Source: Mytilisepta virgata
Taxonomy: Eukaryota; Mollusca; Bivalvia; Mytilida; Mytilidae
NCBI GenBank assembly: GCA_028015205.1
Contig: CM051511.1
Location: 1,798,001 to 1,862,000, forward strand
Reading direction: 5' to 3'
DNA length: 64,000 nt
The notes beneath the pieces were generated by a model, which saw only the letters and a list, made by a program, of their open reading frames with translations, was not told the DNA's origin and did not search any database. Both the position numbers and the translations under genes were made by a program. Below are positions 12,901-27,900 of this stretch, piece after piece. How positions within the stretch are numbered: the first letter of the stretch is position 1; each line of letters starts with the position of its first letter.

Positions 12901-15900
12901 CAAACAATGTCAATTTTGAATAAAGAAATTGAATTTCATTTAAAACTGAATTTCAAAATTTATCAGCTAAAAACTTCTACACATCTGTAAATAGATGGAA
13001 ATCGTGTCATTACAAACGCAATGATAATTAAAAAGATAATTTAAAAACAAATGAACAACCACAAAAAGGGTATTACGCGATCTCAAAATTGATGAATTTA
13101 AATCCAAACCACCTGATTGCATGTGCATCTCTTCTCAATTCACTTATAGTCTTCTTGACCACGTTATTACTGACGACATTAGCATCGTTAACAATACTAA
13201 ATTGAAAGACATCCTTTTTCAAAGGGTCACAAATATCGTGAGCCCCAGCTTATCAACTGTAAACACAACATCACAATAGTGATGTATACACTTGAAGGCT
13301 ATTCCAGAAAATAAGCGAAGAGAGAGAAGGAAGGCGTCGAAACACTTGGATCAGGCCGATAAAGTCATTAATTTTTGCTTGCATTCGCAACCTTAGAATG
13401 TCCAAGAGTTCTAAGTCTGGCACCGTTCTTAACAATCATCAAGTTACAAAAACACTGTCCTACCTTCATGACAATTATGTCATTGTTCCAGCTGACAAAG
13501 CTCCAAACAACATCTGTTTTGTCTACAAAAGACACAACACTGATTTCCTGGTTAAGGAGATTGGCATTGACAATTCATTTGGCAACCCCACTTACACCCA
13601 CACTATGATACCGAGGAAAGATATTATCAATAATCATATTTCTGTTCTATCTTAATTTGGTATTGCTGTAAGTGATGACAATTTTAACCTCCCTTCTAAT
13701 TACTTACTTCATAAGTGTCGATACAAACAAAGGTACATAGCAAGCTCTTCCAAATGCACTACTTAACCCCTTTTAAAACTCCTTACTTCTTCTTACAGCA
13801 AGAAGGATGATATCAAGATCTACTGTGATAAAGCCTACTAAACTAGTTGTGTGAATAAGATGTGGATTCTAAAAAGACTAACAGAAAGATCTCTTTTCTA
13901 GTGACCTTACCTATTGTAATAGCATAAGAACTGTAGATTTATCTACACTATATACAACCCTCCCACATGATAAATTAAAATCTGGTTTTCGTGAGCTAAA
14001 TCACCGATGTTTTTGCACAGAACAAGGTTTACAAAGATATGCCCATCTGGTATTAGGTCTGGTATTAGGTAAGAACAAGGCTTACTTTGTCAAATATACG
14101 CTGATTCTAACAAAAAGTACTCTGAGAGTGATGTTGTTAACATGATTGAATTTCTCATCGACCTCATCTTTGTTGGACTTAGAGGACATGTTTTTCAACA
14201 AGTTGCTCCTTAGGTATATTTGTCCTTTTTTCAACACACGATTGGCATATCTCAATGGGGACAAACTGTGCGCCGACTTTGGCCGACCTGTTCTTGTTTT
14301 CATATGAAGCTTAATTTTTACAGTGGCTAATGAATCGGAAAGAAAAGAAACTAGCCTAGTCAATTCATTTCAATTTCTGCTATATAGATGATGATCAGTC
14401 ACTTTATAATCCTTACTTTCAGGACTACCTACATCTCTGCTATATCCAATGAACTCGAAATTAAAGAAACCACAGACACACTAACTTCTGCTTCATATTC
14501 AGATTTGTACTTGTACATAGATAATAATGGGCGTTTGAAATCAAAAACTTTATAACAAACGTGATAATTTTAATTTTCCGATTGTTCATTTCACAGTTGA
14601 TTCGTTGCTGCCGCGCATGTGATTTAAACGACGACTTTCTCGGCAGGGCAAAATTGCTGTCACATAATTTCTAAGACATGGTTATGTTCGGTCTATTATA
14701 TTTCATCACTCCAATCGTTCTACGGTCTTCATCAGGAAGTTTCTATCTCGCGTATAACACTAGATATCTTCAGTTAGATTTCACGTCCTTCTGGAATTGA
14801 CATCTCACTTGACTTGACACATCGCCGGACTTGACACTTCACTGGCACTGTAACGGTTGCCGTTAACGGAGCGGGACATGCTCACCCTTTTGGGTCACCT
14901 GATGTCCTGGTTTTTAATGGGAGTTTACATTTCTAGTGCTTTAGTTTCTGTGCTGTCTTGTTCTAGTTTTGTTTAGTTTATTTTACGTTTTTGATTCTTT
15001 TAGTTATACAAGTATCCTTGAAGCATTTGTTTGTTGTGTTCCGTTCTCCTGGCTTTGTCTTTTCCTTGGACTGTTTTCTCCCTCTATTTTGTTTCTTCGG
15101 TATTCTTTTTAGCAAATATCATTGTCATTTGTTTAATTTGTCATAAATAAATCCGTTATGTTAGGCTTCAAATAGCTTTGCTTACTTCTACGGAAATCTG
15201 AAAAGTTCATTTATTAAGTCATTGAGTGTACTTGTCATATTGTTATTTCTAAATGTATTTATTTCAGGGTGTTGTGTGAAAATTTGATTGAAACACTACC
15301 ATTTGGTGTTTTCAGAGGGCTCACAAATCTATTTGGCCTGTAAGTCTTAATATATATATATATACTACACTGTATCTCCGATAATGCTTCGGAAATCCAC
15401 TGGATATATACATTATGTTGTTGTCACAATATTAAGACGATTAGTTAAACACTGTATTTACTGTGACTGTATGATAATAAAAAAATATGATCCCATATAA
15501 TGTATCAAACAATAGCTAAATTATTATTGCCAAATAAATGCCAGAGAGGTAATACAATTCCATCGCCACACGCTTATACACATGTTCATTGTTCATCCCA
15601 AGATTCACCTCGGTCACTGAAGCTATATTTTATAGCGGATTTGGCCGAGTAGTCTAGGGCACTGGACAGGGTGCTAAGCGAATAGATGTCGTAGTGTCTC
15701 AACGGTTTGAGTTCGAATCCCGCCATTTCCAAACAAAATTTTTTCAGTATTAAAATCTGATTTTAACAGTGTTCGTTTAGTATTTAGGAGCATATGTATA
15801 TGATATTTTGTTCGATCTTTGAAAATGAAAGAAAACACTAACAGCAATAACCGAATTCGAACTTATTTACAGGAATGCAATCACATCTATAAAAATCTGA

Positions 15901-18900
15901 GATTTTGGTCGGTTTCCCAGTTATTTTAATGCAAACTTATTTAAACACGTAGTACATATATATCACAGCATTCCCAGTCTAATGTATAGCCTTATCAGGA
16001 TATTGTCCTCCTGCTGATTCAAATATTTCCTTATGTTTATTAGGCTTATCCGATGTTTGGATTTAAGGACAACACATCAATATTAAGCTTCATGCATATG
16101 AGATAGAAAACAGAGTTACTTGTAATTCGGTAAAGATTTGGGCAAAAAGATGCATACAGTATTTGCCACTGGACGTTACGCCGATCAATCGATCCATAAT
16201 TTACGAAAAGTTTGAAAAATAAAAAACATAGATAAAATTTTTCAAAATATATATGTAATGATTGACCGGGGGCGGAGAGGTTTCTCCTTGTAAAAATACT
16301 TTGCATAATTTTAAAATTTGTGGAATCAATTACAATCATATAGTTTAATGTTGAGGAACATGATGCACTTAATGTCTGGAAACTTCAGTTCGAGGAATAA
16401 ATTTTTGGTACTGGTACTTTGAAAGTTATCAGACAATTTTTGTTGGTTAATCAAACCTTAATAAGGAGTCCAAGGAAACATCAATGTGATTCCTAGACTT
16501 TCTTTACAATTAAATTGATGTTGATTTTAATTGAAGACGACAAATATACCTAAGGAGCAGATTAAAAGACATAATACATTGGACAGACACACCCGTGAAG
16601 ACAAATGAACAACCACAAGCACAACAAATGAACATTGAAAACTTAAAAACAACTCCTATATATATTTAAGTGAACCCAGTTTCTCCGGAAGGGTAAGCAG
16701 TTCCTGCTCCGTATACGGCACCCGTCGTGAAGTTCAACAACGTCAATCTGGTGGAAGTCACAAATCGGTGGAGACACATGAAATGTTACGACAGTAGGAA
16801 CAGGTCCAACATCATCTTAGATACATCTTGGAACACTGTAACGGTCAATCAATTCGTGATGACGACCGTAAAATTTCCTAAGTGATGACATCAACTTATC
16901 CCTGATAAAACCCTGGTTAAGAAGCTTTGTTGACAGCAGTAATACTCTTTGTCGAAAGTCATGGTAACTTACGCATGTCCTTGAAAATCGGATAAGCTGA
17001 GAAATGTAGACGCCATATGCAGGCGATGCTGGTATATTGCTACTCAAGAAGGGAAAATTAACAATAGGAAAGTTGAAGTCATGACGTTTGTCATAAAGTA
17101 TTGTCTTAAAATGTCTCTCATTGTCTATTTCAAGAAAAATTTCCAAATCTAACAATTTGTCGTTATTTTACCACAACAGGTCATCTATATAACGAAAAGT
17201 GATATTAAAGGATTGGGCTAAATTCTTTTTGTTTTTACGTAGTAACCCTTGAATGAAGTCCGCTTCATATGAGTACAGAAACAGATACGAGAGGAGAGGA
17301 GCATAGTTTGTTCCCATTGGAATGCCCATTATTTGTTGAAAAATTAAACCGCCAAATTCAACAAATATGTTGTCTATGAGAAAATCTAACATTTCTGTAA
17401 TTTCATCTTCAAAATACTTTTTGTCAGAATCACAGTGGTTCTTCACGAAATAAGCCTTTTCTCTACCTAAAACTAGAAATTTATACCTGCGTCTGCCATT
17501 TTTCTTGAAAAAACATTGATGAACTAGTTGTTTTAAGCGATTTTTGAATTGAGAATGTGCTATGGTAGTGTAGAGTGTAGAGAAGTCGAATGTTTTTATC
17601 CTGTTGCATGTAGCCAAATATTTCGATTTTATATATTGTAGTAAATATTTTGAGTTTTTAATAATCTACATCTGATTGACGCCACAGGTGGAAGATGACG
17701 TTTCTGAGTAATTCTGAAGGCCCTCTTTAATAAATGCAAATCTTTGAAAGAGGTTTTTTAGAGCAATTAGCTGACCCAGCAATGTACCTTTCTTTAAACG
17801 GATTTTTATATAGTTTAGGAATCCAATAAAAAGCAGAAAGGTCCATTTCTTCACCCTTTGTAGAAACGCCAAAGGAATGAAGAACGGTCTTGTGGTTATC
17901 AAAGACTTCCTGCTGAGTGAGTGTGGTCGGTGTATAAGTTGGGTTACCCGCAGCGTTATCTATTCCCAATTCGTTTCTAACAAACTCACAATAATAGTTC
18001 TTGCAGACAAAAACTATCTTATTGGCGGCTTTGTCAGCTGGGACAACGACATATTTGTCGAAGAGGCGAGTCAAGTTTTCAACAACCTTAGGGTCTTTAA
18101 AGATGGATGTAGTTTTAGTGCTCATAGCCCCTTGGGTGTTTTCAATTCGGAGTTGTATCATTGACCTAATAGCCTTCACCCACTCTGAAAGTTTGTCAGC
18201 AGGTTCCCGTTCCTTTGAAGTCCATTTTCTTGCATAGTCCCCAACAGAATCCTGTAGCAATTTGAAATTATATTTCTAATTACTTGGCTGAGGTTCTCGG
18301 TATTTGGGACCTTTAGCTAGCTTATGTTTTAGCTTTTGATTATCAACTAAATTAAGATCTCCAGTGATAATATGAGCCACAGGACTATAATTGAATGGAG
18401 ATGTCGAACAGGAGCAGTCAGGAGGTTTAGACTTGAGGTCATCGGAATTAAGGTCCCGCAATGCCCGTTTGTAATTGAAAATCTTGGTTGCAATGGGTTT
18501 TGTGGAAGAATAAGAAATAGGTGGAACAGTTTAGTGTTTGAAATATGGAGGAATTTTAGATTTTAATGTTTTGTGGGGAAGGATATTGCTGAGATTTATG
18601 GCATCCAAGCCTTTATCAACAAAGTTAACGTTAAGGAACGACCTTTGGTGAGATTCGTCGTTATGGATGCAAACTGGTTGGAATAATCTATAAGAAGCAA
18701 TATCCGATACCACAGCAGCGAGTTTGTATTCAGCTGAATTAAAATTCTTGATCTACTGCTCCATTGCTTTTTTGTGGAGTGAGCTACGCTTACACAAAAG
18801 AATAGAATATAGTTTAGTTCGAATGTGATGGAGTCCTAAAGGTTTTTGTATATACGGCAATAACTCATTTAAAGAGATGTCATGGTCAATAGGGGAAGTG

Positions 18901-21900
18901 TAATGTCGATGACCACGACTGCGTCTACGGCGTGCAGTTGTAATGAAAATATTCATCACATAAATTTCGCTACATTTTGGACTGGAAATGTTCCCAATAC
19001 TGTCAATTTTATCATTGCAACCATATGGCATAGCGGTACCCAATTCCTTTATTCAAATTTCTTCTGTTTGTCTGCGAAGGGGTGTGCTGAGGTTTGAATT
19101 ATAAGTAGGGTGATATATTTTTTTCTAATATACTGACTTTCATTGATAGGATGGACTGATCAGGAAGGTTGAAATGTTGATAAACAACCCCATTGACGTT
19201 ATTGTTTATACCTGATCTGTTTCCGTTGATTCTTGTATTCAACCTACCGTTATAAACCATACCACAGAGATTACATTCTACCCCGTAGACAATGTTAGTC
19301 GAGGTATAAGTCAGAAAATCATGACTTCTAGTATTGTAAGATTTTCCCATTAAGTTGCTGGTAAAATACGTTTCTGTTATAAGAATCTTACAAGTGTTAC
19401 ATTTTTTTATTTGCACGGTAAAATGGTGCAATTTTCCATGGAGTTATCATATTGTAAGATGTCATCTAAAATAACTTCACATGGCACAATATGTTTAAAG
19501 AGGTCAGCATTTTTGTATTGAAAATGATAATCAACTGACTGTACATAGCTGTAATTCATGATATAATAATAAGCCACTCGACGGTAGATACCATCATGGA
19601 CAAATTGTCCACCAGCAGAGGTATCGGCCCAGTGGTAATCATGTCAGTTTTATAACATCCCAAAAGATATATAATATTTGTCCATTCCTATGGATTTCGA
19701 GAACCTTGACTCCAATTTATCCTTGTTTATAGTTTACACCAATAATTTCCATATAATTATCATAGCTACTTCATATATGCGGATTTCATAGTCATCGACC
19801 GCAATTCAATAATACGGACCGTACAGCGTATATTTGTTTTGATCAGTCTATGCCATTACATATTATCAACCAACACTGAAAAAAATGTAGTCACCTACGA
19901 AAATTGAAACAATAATTTAATTTAATCAATATTTTAGTTTTCAACATAAGCTCCCGATGGGAGCTATTATGGTAGAAAGGTCAATTTGTTTTACTGTAAT
20001 GACAAGATTTTTTTCCTCAATCAGAAGTTGAGCCTAATGTCCGGTCTTGCGCAAAGACTCTATTACTAAAAGACGGAACGGGACGGGACGGGACGGAACA
20101 TGAAAACACGGAATAGAAACGGAAGATTTCCTGTTATACTCTTCTTAAAAAACTTCGGGAGCTCATCAGGTAACGCTTGCTTCATATTAGGCTTTGAGCA
20201 AAACTGATAAGTGGTAAATCTTGGAAATCTGCACATCTTTTGCATCATATTTTGTATAAAAGAAATTATTCTTAAATTGTGAGAATGCGGAAGCGATGAT
20301 ACATGTAACTAAGGCTATAACTATGAGTGGTTATTATGTCATAAAAATAAATTTAAACATAAATTTAAATGTTACGTATAATTAACAAATAACAATTGTA
20401 ATTGTTATTTGTTAATTGAATCAATTATTCCTTGTATATACATTGTAGTGAATTGAATTTGCTGAAGATGAAAGAAACGTAATTAAGTAAAACTAATTTT
20501 TAATATATTACATTTTAGGAGGCTGTGCAACAATTTGATTAAAACGCTACCAATTGGTGTTTTTAGTGACCTCACAAGTTTACAGGAACTGTAAGTTTCA
20601 ATGTGTACATTGATTTATACTTATTACTTAGTAAAACCCACCGTTACACTTGCTACGTGACAAATAATTCTAATTTCACACTAAACCTTTATCATTTGAT
20701 AATTTGTAAGATGAAAACTATGTTAATTGATGTTGTGATAGAAGACAAAATCGTTTTATCATACAACAACTGTTTTGTGACATAATAAATACATAACGGA
20801 TACATTAAATCAGACTTCTAACTGCTGTTATGAATTTATTACTTCATTGAACACTCATTGGACATAAATGAGTTCCCTATACAATTCATATAAAACTACT
20901 TTATTACAAAATATGAATTTATCCTATAATTATAAAATTATTACGACCAATCTCATAAATATTTAAAGTTTCTTTACAGAATTTGGAATTTTTTTGTGAT
21001 TCCGACTTTTGGATAAATCATTATTCAAATGGAAGTCAGATGTTATGCTTGTCTAAATTACATAGGTTCAATGGCGAAATGTTGTTAAATATCGGCAAAA
21101 GAATACTGAAGCGACAAAACAGTCACAAAACAAATATACGCCACAACTATACATGCATTTGTATTTAAATTTTGGATTTTAAAAATAACAATAAAATATT
21201 ATAATATTATGGTATTATCAGTATAAATAATAATATATTATTTTACAGTGTTATGTACAATAAGGAAAAATATTGTACGAGTCGGTATTGTATTGAAAAC
21301 CGTATTGGACGAGACAGTTTTTAAGTACAGTATAACGTACAATATGGGAAGATATAGGCTTTTCTAAATTTGATTTTTTATAAGTAACAAGAATATTAAC
21401 AGAAATTTTAACTTGCAACATAAGAATAAACAAAAAGATTTCAATTTATAAATACGGACAAACTATGAGGTTGAATGGGGAAAAAATATTATTTTTTTTC
21501 ACATTGACAAGGATATAGTGCATAAAAACATATTTGACCTATTTAATATCCAGCTAAAACTAAGATGGCGTCTTCCGTCCAATATGGGAAAAATACGGCT
21601 TTTTGAATACGGAAAAGATATTGTACGGTCACGTGTCGTGAATAAGGTTTTCTCATTGGATTATAAATATAACTGTATAATAATAGATAGTTCTCTATCC
21701 ATCAATACAAATTTCATTAAAATGTGACAAGACATAACTTCAGGACAAACTTCTGAACAATTTTGGTTTATATGTAATATAAAGGAAAATAGTGGGAACT
21801 CATTTATGTCCACTGACTGAAGTTATACATTTGATACGAAATCTCAAAATCTTCTCTAAGACGTAGTGTAATTTGCTAGGAGACAAAAATTCCAATTGTA

Positions 21901-24900
21901 CACTTCACAAAAGTTACCTTTTGATGATTATTTATGGTGAAACTGGGGCTAATTTAACAATATCATATGTTGTGAAACAAGAAAAATGTTTTAATGGAAT
22001 ATAAACAAAAAATAGTTCGTTTTAATTTTCCACTCATATTTAACAAACACATTTTTCATCAATTGCATGACTGGAAATAATGTAATGTACAATGTGCATC
22101 GTGTGGTTTTTGTGGTTTATCGTGTTGATTGATCGTTGATTGCTTAACGTATAATGGCAAATATTTCTTCCTTATTCAGCACGAGAACCAGTTCAACAAT
22201 ATATCAAAAACATTCAAACAGGGGTGGGACGGTACACAAAGGGGAACTGGTTTTGTAAAGAGGTGGATAGTTGGGTAAGGTCTGATAATTTAGCTTCTGT
22301 AGAGTCCTTTAGCCTACTCTTTTTCGAAAACTACGGAAGGGGTGTTTAGCGTGCAGGGAGCGCGGTATTCCCCAAATAGGAATATGTGCCTATGGTTGTT
22401 CAAATACCAACTATGGTCCGCTTTCCATATTATGACCTGACAAGCCCAACGAGAGGGTCAACCCTTTCCGCCACACGGGGGCGCACTAGACGGCTCTGTT
22501 GGTTGAGCTCCCATGATCCATGACATGTGCCTACATGTACATGTGGTAAAAGTGATTTTGTTTAAATCAACCCATCCCAATCCCAGTAGTCGCTGAATGT
22601 GAGCACATATAGTATGGGTTTAATAAATCTAAGCAAAGCTTAACATCGTTCTGACATTTTTTACTATGAATAATGATGCATACATATCAGAAAAAACTAT
22701 TCTTAAAAACGCAAAAAAATACTGGAATATCTAAAATCAAAATCTTTGGCTACATGCGACTGCATAAAAACATTCGACTTCTCTACACTCTACACAGATA
22801 AATAGCATACGCAGATGTAAATTTCTAGTTATGAGTAGAAAAAAGGGCTTATTTCGTGAAGAACTCCTCTGATTCTGACAAAAAATATTCTAAAGATGAA
22901 ATTAGAAACATGTTAGATTTTCTCATAGACAACATATTTGTTGAATTTTGGGGTCGAATTTTTCAACAAACAATTGGCATTGCAATGAGAACCAGCTCTG
23001 CTCCTTTCCTCGCCGAGATGTTTCTATACTCTAATGAAGCGGAATTCATTCAAGGGCTACTACATGATGAAACAAAATGAACTTAGCCCAATCCTTTAAT
23101 ATCACTTTTCGTTATATAGATGACGTGCTGTAGTTAAATAACGACACATTCTAAGACTTTCTACATCTTATCTACCCCAGTGAATATAACATTAAGGATA
23201 CTACAAATACGTTGAAGTCCGCTTAATATCTGGATTTGTTTCTTGAAACAGACAATGAGGGACATTTGAAGACAAACCTTTATGACATACATCATTACTT
23301 CAACTTTCCTATTGTTGACTTAAGCTGCTTGAGTAGCAATATACAAGCATCGCATGCGGATGGCAACTACGTTTCCCAGCTTATCCGATTATCAAGGGCA
23401 TGGGTGAGCTTCGTAACCTGGGTTTTATGATGGACAAGTGGATGCCATCACTTAGGAAATTTTACGGTCGTCATCACGAATTGATTTACCGTTACAGTCT
23501 TCCAATATGTAAGATGACGTTGGACATGTTCCCACTGTCGTAATATTTCATCTACCTCCACCGATTTGTGACTTTGTTGAACTTTTCGACGGGCACCGTA
23601 TACGGAGCAGGAACTGCTGACCCTTCCGGAGCACCTTGGTTCACTCCTGGTTTTTAATAGGAGTTCGTGTTGTTCATTGGTTTTTACTTTTCAGTGTTTA
23701 TTTGTTGTGCCTATGGTTGTTCATTTGTTTTTCCTGGTTTGTCTGTCCAATTGATGACTTTTTTTATTTGCGTCTTAGGTATACATGTATTTGTCCTCTT
23801 TGTATATGATTCCTGAAATTTACAAGTTCAGAAAACCTAAAAATAAAACAGCGTAACCCCTTGAACACATACAAACAATTCTCATATAAAACGATTATTA
23901 TTTTCCTGTCCATGTATACACTTTATTTTTTTCACAATTTCTTTTTGTAATCAAATACTGAATGACCGATTGTCTTGTGGGCACCTTTCTTTACTCATTG
24001 GCATACCGGAGACTTACAAGGATCTGGATTATCATTGTTCGTATGAATCTCACTCATACCATTTTCGAGCCTGTATTTGACTAAAAGCCGCAAATATTTT
24101 TATGAATAGATAAATTGTCAAAGGAAGATCAAAAGGTAAAACCGTAAAACAGTAATTATTTGTTTCCATTCTAATCTTGTGGAAGTTTTTTTCAGATTTT
24201 TTTTTAGTAGAGCGACAGTATCCTACCTGCAGCTATGAGAGCTTTAGCATTTTTTAAAGTTAAAACGAGCACATTCTAACCCTGTTATCTAAATTATGTG
24301 CCGTCCATTCTAATTTTCAGTTCTAGCAAGCGATCACCTTGTTGGCTATCACACTGTATTGGTTATCGTGGTTTTTTATACACCAGAGTGTCAGGATAGA
24401 TAAGAAGGAGATTTGGGTACACATTAAACCGGTTTAATCAATCAAATTTTGAATGACATAAAACTGTCAAAAAACACTTGCATAACAATATCAGCATGCT
24501 ATTCACATGTAACAAAAAATTTAAATACCTTTCTAATACTAACCAATAAAGGGCGATTCAGATACACAGTATGTGAAAAATACAAACTTTACCACGTGTC
24601 TTATAAATATTAACAGGTGTTTCTAAACTATATGACTTATGATAGTTACCTTCAATAAATATATTTATATTCTCAATCGCCATGCTCAAACGAATATAAA
24701 TAATTTGTAGAAATCAAATTCAAACACATATGTAGGAGAAAGCATGCTTACCAAACTGTGCATAAAGAAAGAACCGATCTTAGTGCAAAGTAAAATTAAA
24801 ATACCTAATTCTTTTTTCAGTCAATTTCTCTTTAATATTTTCCTGAACATAACCATCTTTAGCTGTAGCTATAAACATGTACCATCTGATGCGGATCTGA

Positions 24901-27900
24901 CTGACTATTCGTTGCGGAAGCATAAAAAGTAAAAGATAATAGGCTTAAATTATTTTCCATTCAATAACCGTGATCACGTGCACATGAAAAGGGGTTACTG
25001 TTGATGCAAAACCGCATGAAAAGTCAACTTTAAAATTTTGATGTTTGAATTTCAATATGAGCTATAGTTTTTATTACATTGATAGAGTGATAAAATATAA
25101 TGAAAGAATATGGGGAATGCACTTTTTAAGTAGCCTTCCTTGCCCAAATATCCAAGTAAGTTTTTGCCATAACTGTTAGCAACACGGCCAAATAGAACCA
25201 ACGTTTGATTGAATAGTCCTTAGGTGAACCCCTTTCAAAAATCATATATGCGATAGAGACCACCAACCAAGATGACTACCATAAGCGTAATGACATAGTT
25301 AAAAGATTTAAAAAATATGTAATATGTTTTCCTTTATTCGAGTCCATTATCTATTTCAGTTTCATTTCTGGAAACCAAATAAGTAATATTCCGGATCCTG
25401 ACAAATTGTTCAGATTAAATGATGCGCTATTGGACATGTAAGTTTGTGTTAGCTGATATCAGACTTTAGCGGATGTAAAAAGCTGTTTTTAATCTACTTT
25501 GAGTATCGATCAAGGTCAACGTTTGTCTTTTTACGTGTGATATTCAATACCTCTCTTTCTATCTAATGGTATATATATATATATATATATTCTACAACGA
25601 GTTCATTATGACATTTATCAACTCGAGATAATTAAATTTTCATGTCTAAACTGCGACCTTAAAAACAATAAAAATATAATTAACGAGAGTGGATAAATTT
25701 CATAATTAACGCGTCAAGAGTTTTAGAATGTTTTTATATAACGACAATGTATACCTCCGAAAATTCTTCCGAAAGTTTTTGGCGGGAAATTTCACTGGCA
25801 TTTATTATTCAACGTGTGGTGATACTTATCAAACGGGTCAAGAGATGTATAAATGAATTAGAGTAAACAACCTACGTCAGTGGGATACACAAAAACATAC
25901 ATATATAACTAAAAAGATAAAAACATATGACATGATATACAAAATTAAAAACAAGACAGTACAGAAACTAAAGCCACAGCAATGTGAAATTTCATTTAAA
26001 AAAACGTGATTGGAATCAGAGGCTCCGGAAGGGTATGTCCTGCTCCATTAAAAGCACGACTCGCACTACCAGTATGTAAGTGAAATCAACTTGTAGCATT
26101 ATAAATGAAGATAGATTAAACACATATACAATAAAAACCCAAGATGTAAAACATCTCAGAAAAATTCATGAACGGTAGACTATGGATGTGTTTAAAGGTG
26201 GTCACTTGCGAGATTTTTAAATTTTGGTCAATTTATCTAAACTCCTCAGGATTAACCATTTATAGTATAGGATATTTTTCACCAGCAACCCCCATTTTCT
26301 TTTCATTTATTAATTATACATATCTTAAAGAGCTTAATGAGAAAATTTTATGAAATTTTATATACAATGTATTAGTTTAATTTTTATACAACTTTAAAGA
26401 TTCATCACATTTTACATTCAAACCAAAGGAAAAATCTAGACCAGTTTTCCCGCCAAATTTTAAATACCTTATATCTCAGAAACGAGGTCAGCAACCTATA
26501 GTTTTATTTTTCTTATTTTGTTATTTATTTCAACCTCCATCTTAATATAAAAGTATTTGAAAATCTATATATTAAAACTCTCACCAGTGACCATGTCATA
26601 TCTTAAGGTCAATGAAACAACAACTTGATAAAAAACAGTATGAATTGAAACAATTATTGTCTAATTATACAATTCTTTAAAAATCATAATAAAATATTTA
26701 GCACTTAAAATCTTTCTTTTACTTAATACAAAACTTAAAAGAAATATGTCCATGTTAGTTATCGCAATGTTCAACTTTAGAACTCTTGAACTGAACAGAG
26801 CTACAAATATTATTATGGATGTGGATTTCGAGTTGTAGACTGAAATGAAAAATACTTATCTAAAAGGAAATTAATACCATGTTTCAGCAATCTTTCAAAC
26901 AATGGAATGATCTGTAGCTGCTCATTAGGTAACCTTTATACTTACATGAAATATACCAGATCAGACGTTACCTGGCTTGCTAGCTGCACTTCCTTAGATT
27001 TAAATGTTGACATTGACATTATAAGTCTAGAAGAAACCTTCTTCAATACCTGTAATGGTATGTACTTGCATGGATAGTTTCTTATTAAAACGTGCAATGA
27101 ATTGAATGATCTTTGGTGATATTAGAATCCAATGTCTATACTACGTGAATTTGGCACATCATGGAACACAAATCTTAAATCAACTCTTACACGATAAACT
27201 AATGGTATAAAAAAACGTCAAGAATGCACAAAACGTAGGTTGAAGAGTAAAACGCAAAACTCCAACGCATACTAAACAAAGCCCGATTAATAAACTGTGG
27301 TGTAAATTGATGTTAGGTTCTCCTTAAAAGTAATCATGTCTTGCTATGTAATGGCATCATCACAGAATCCGAGAGATGTTAGACCGGATTTCCAATGAAA
27401 AAACAAAAGTAACACCTAGAGAACAACGTATTCCTTTCTGATTTTTTGTTATTTTCTTATCGTTGTCATTAATATTAACAAGTCAATGATTAAAATTAAT
27501 TTGACCAATTATTCCATTATTTCCCATGTTGTCTTAAAGCACCATTCTCCAAAAATATATGTTTGTTACTCTTTTTGACACTTTTGATTAATATATTTAT
27601 CTCTTTATTGTGATTATGTTGATATTCCGAATGTTTGTCACTTCTACATATCTTTACTGAAAAGGTTCCAGGGTGGTTTTTGATGAAAAGTTCAGGCCAT
27701 CGGCTATTGTCGTTTTATTACACAATTCATGAATAATTGTCTATATCCTCAAAAGAATTTTAGTAGCCTTTCTAAAATAATAAATATTTTTGCTGAAAAT
27801 GTTCCCTAAAATGATCGATTCAGTGGCTGATTGTTGTTTGCTTAAGGTCCAATTGTAAATATTTCGTATTTATTCACGGCGAGAACCAGTTCAACAATTT

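Noticed and set aside
15644..15732. Functional tRNA-Leu/Ser gene.
   Set aside because: A- and B-boxes are present but acceptor and T-stem pairing fails, so a pseudo-tRNA or SINE head is more likely.
19480..19640. Open minus-strand frame upstream of the GIY-YIG region (GGQFVHDGIYRRVAYYYIMN) as a PLE N-terminal domain.
   Set aside because: The DNA matches the retrozyme-type repeat segment also seen near 2,350, and it is out of frame with the PLE start.
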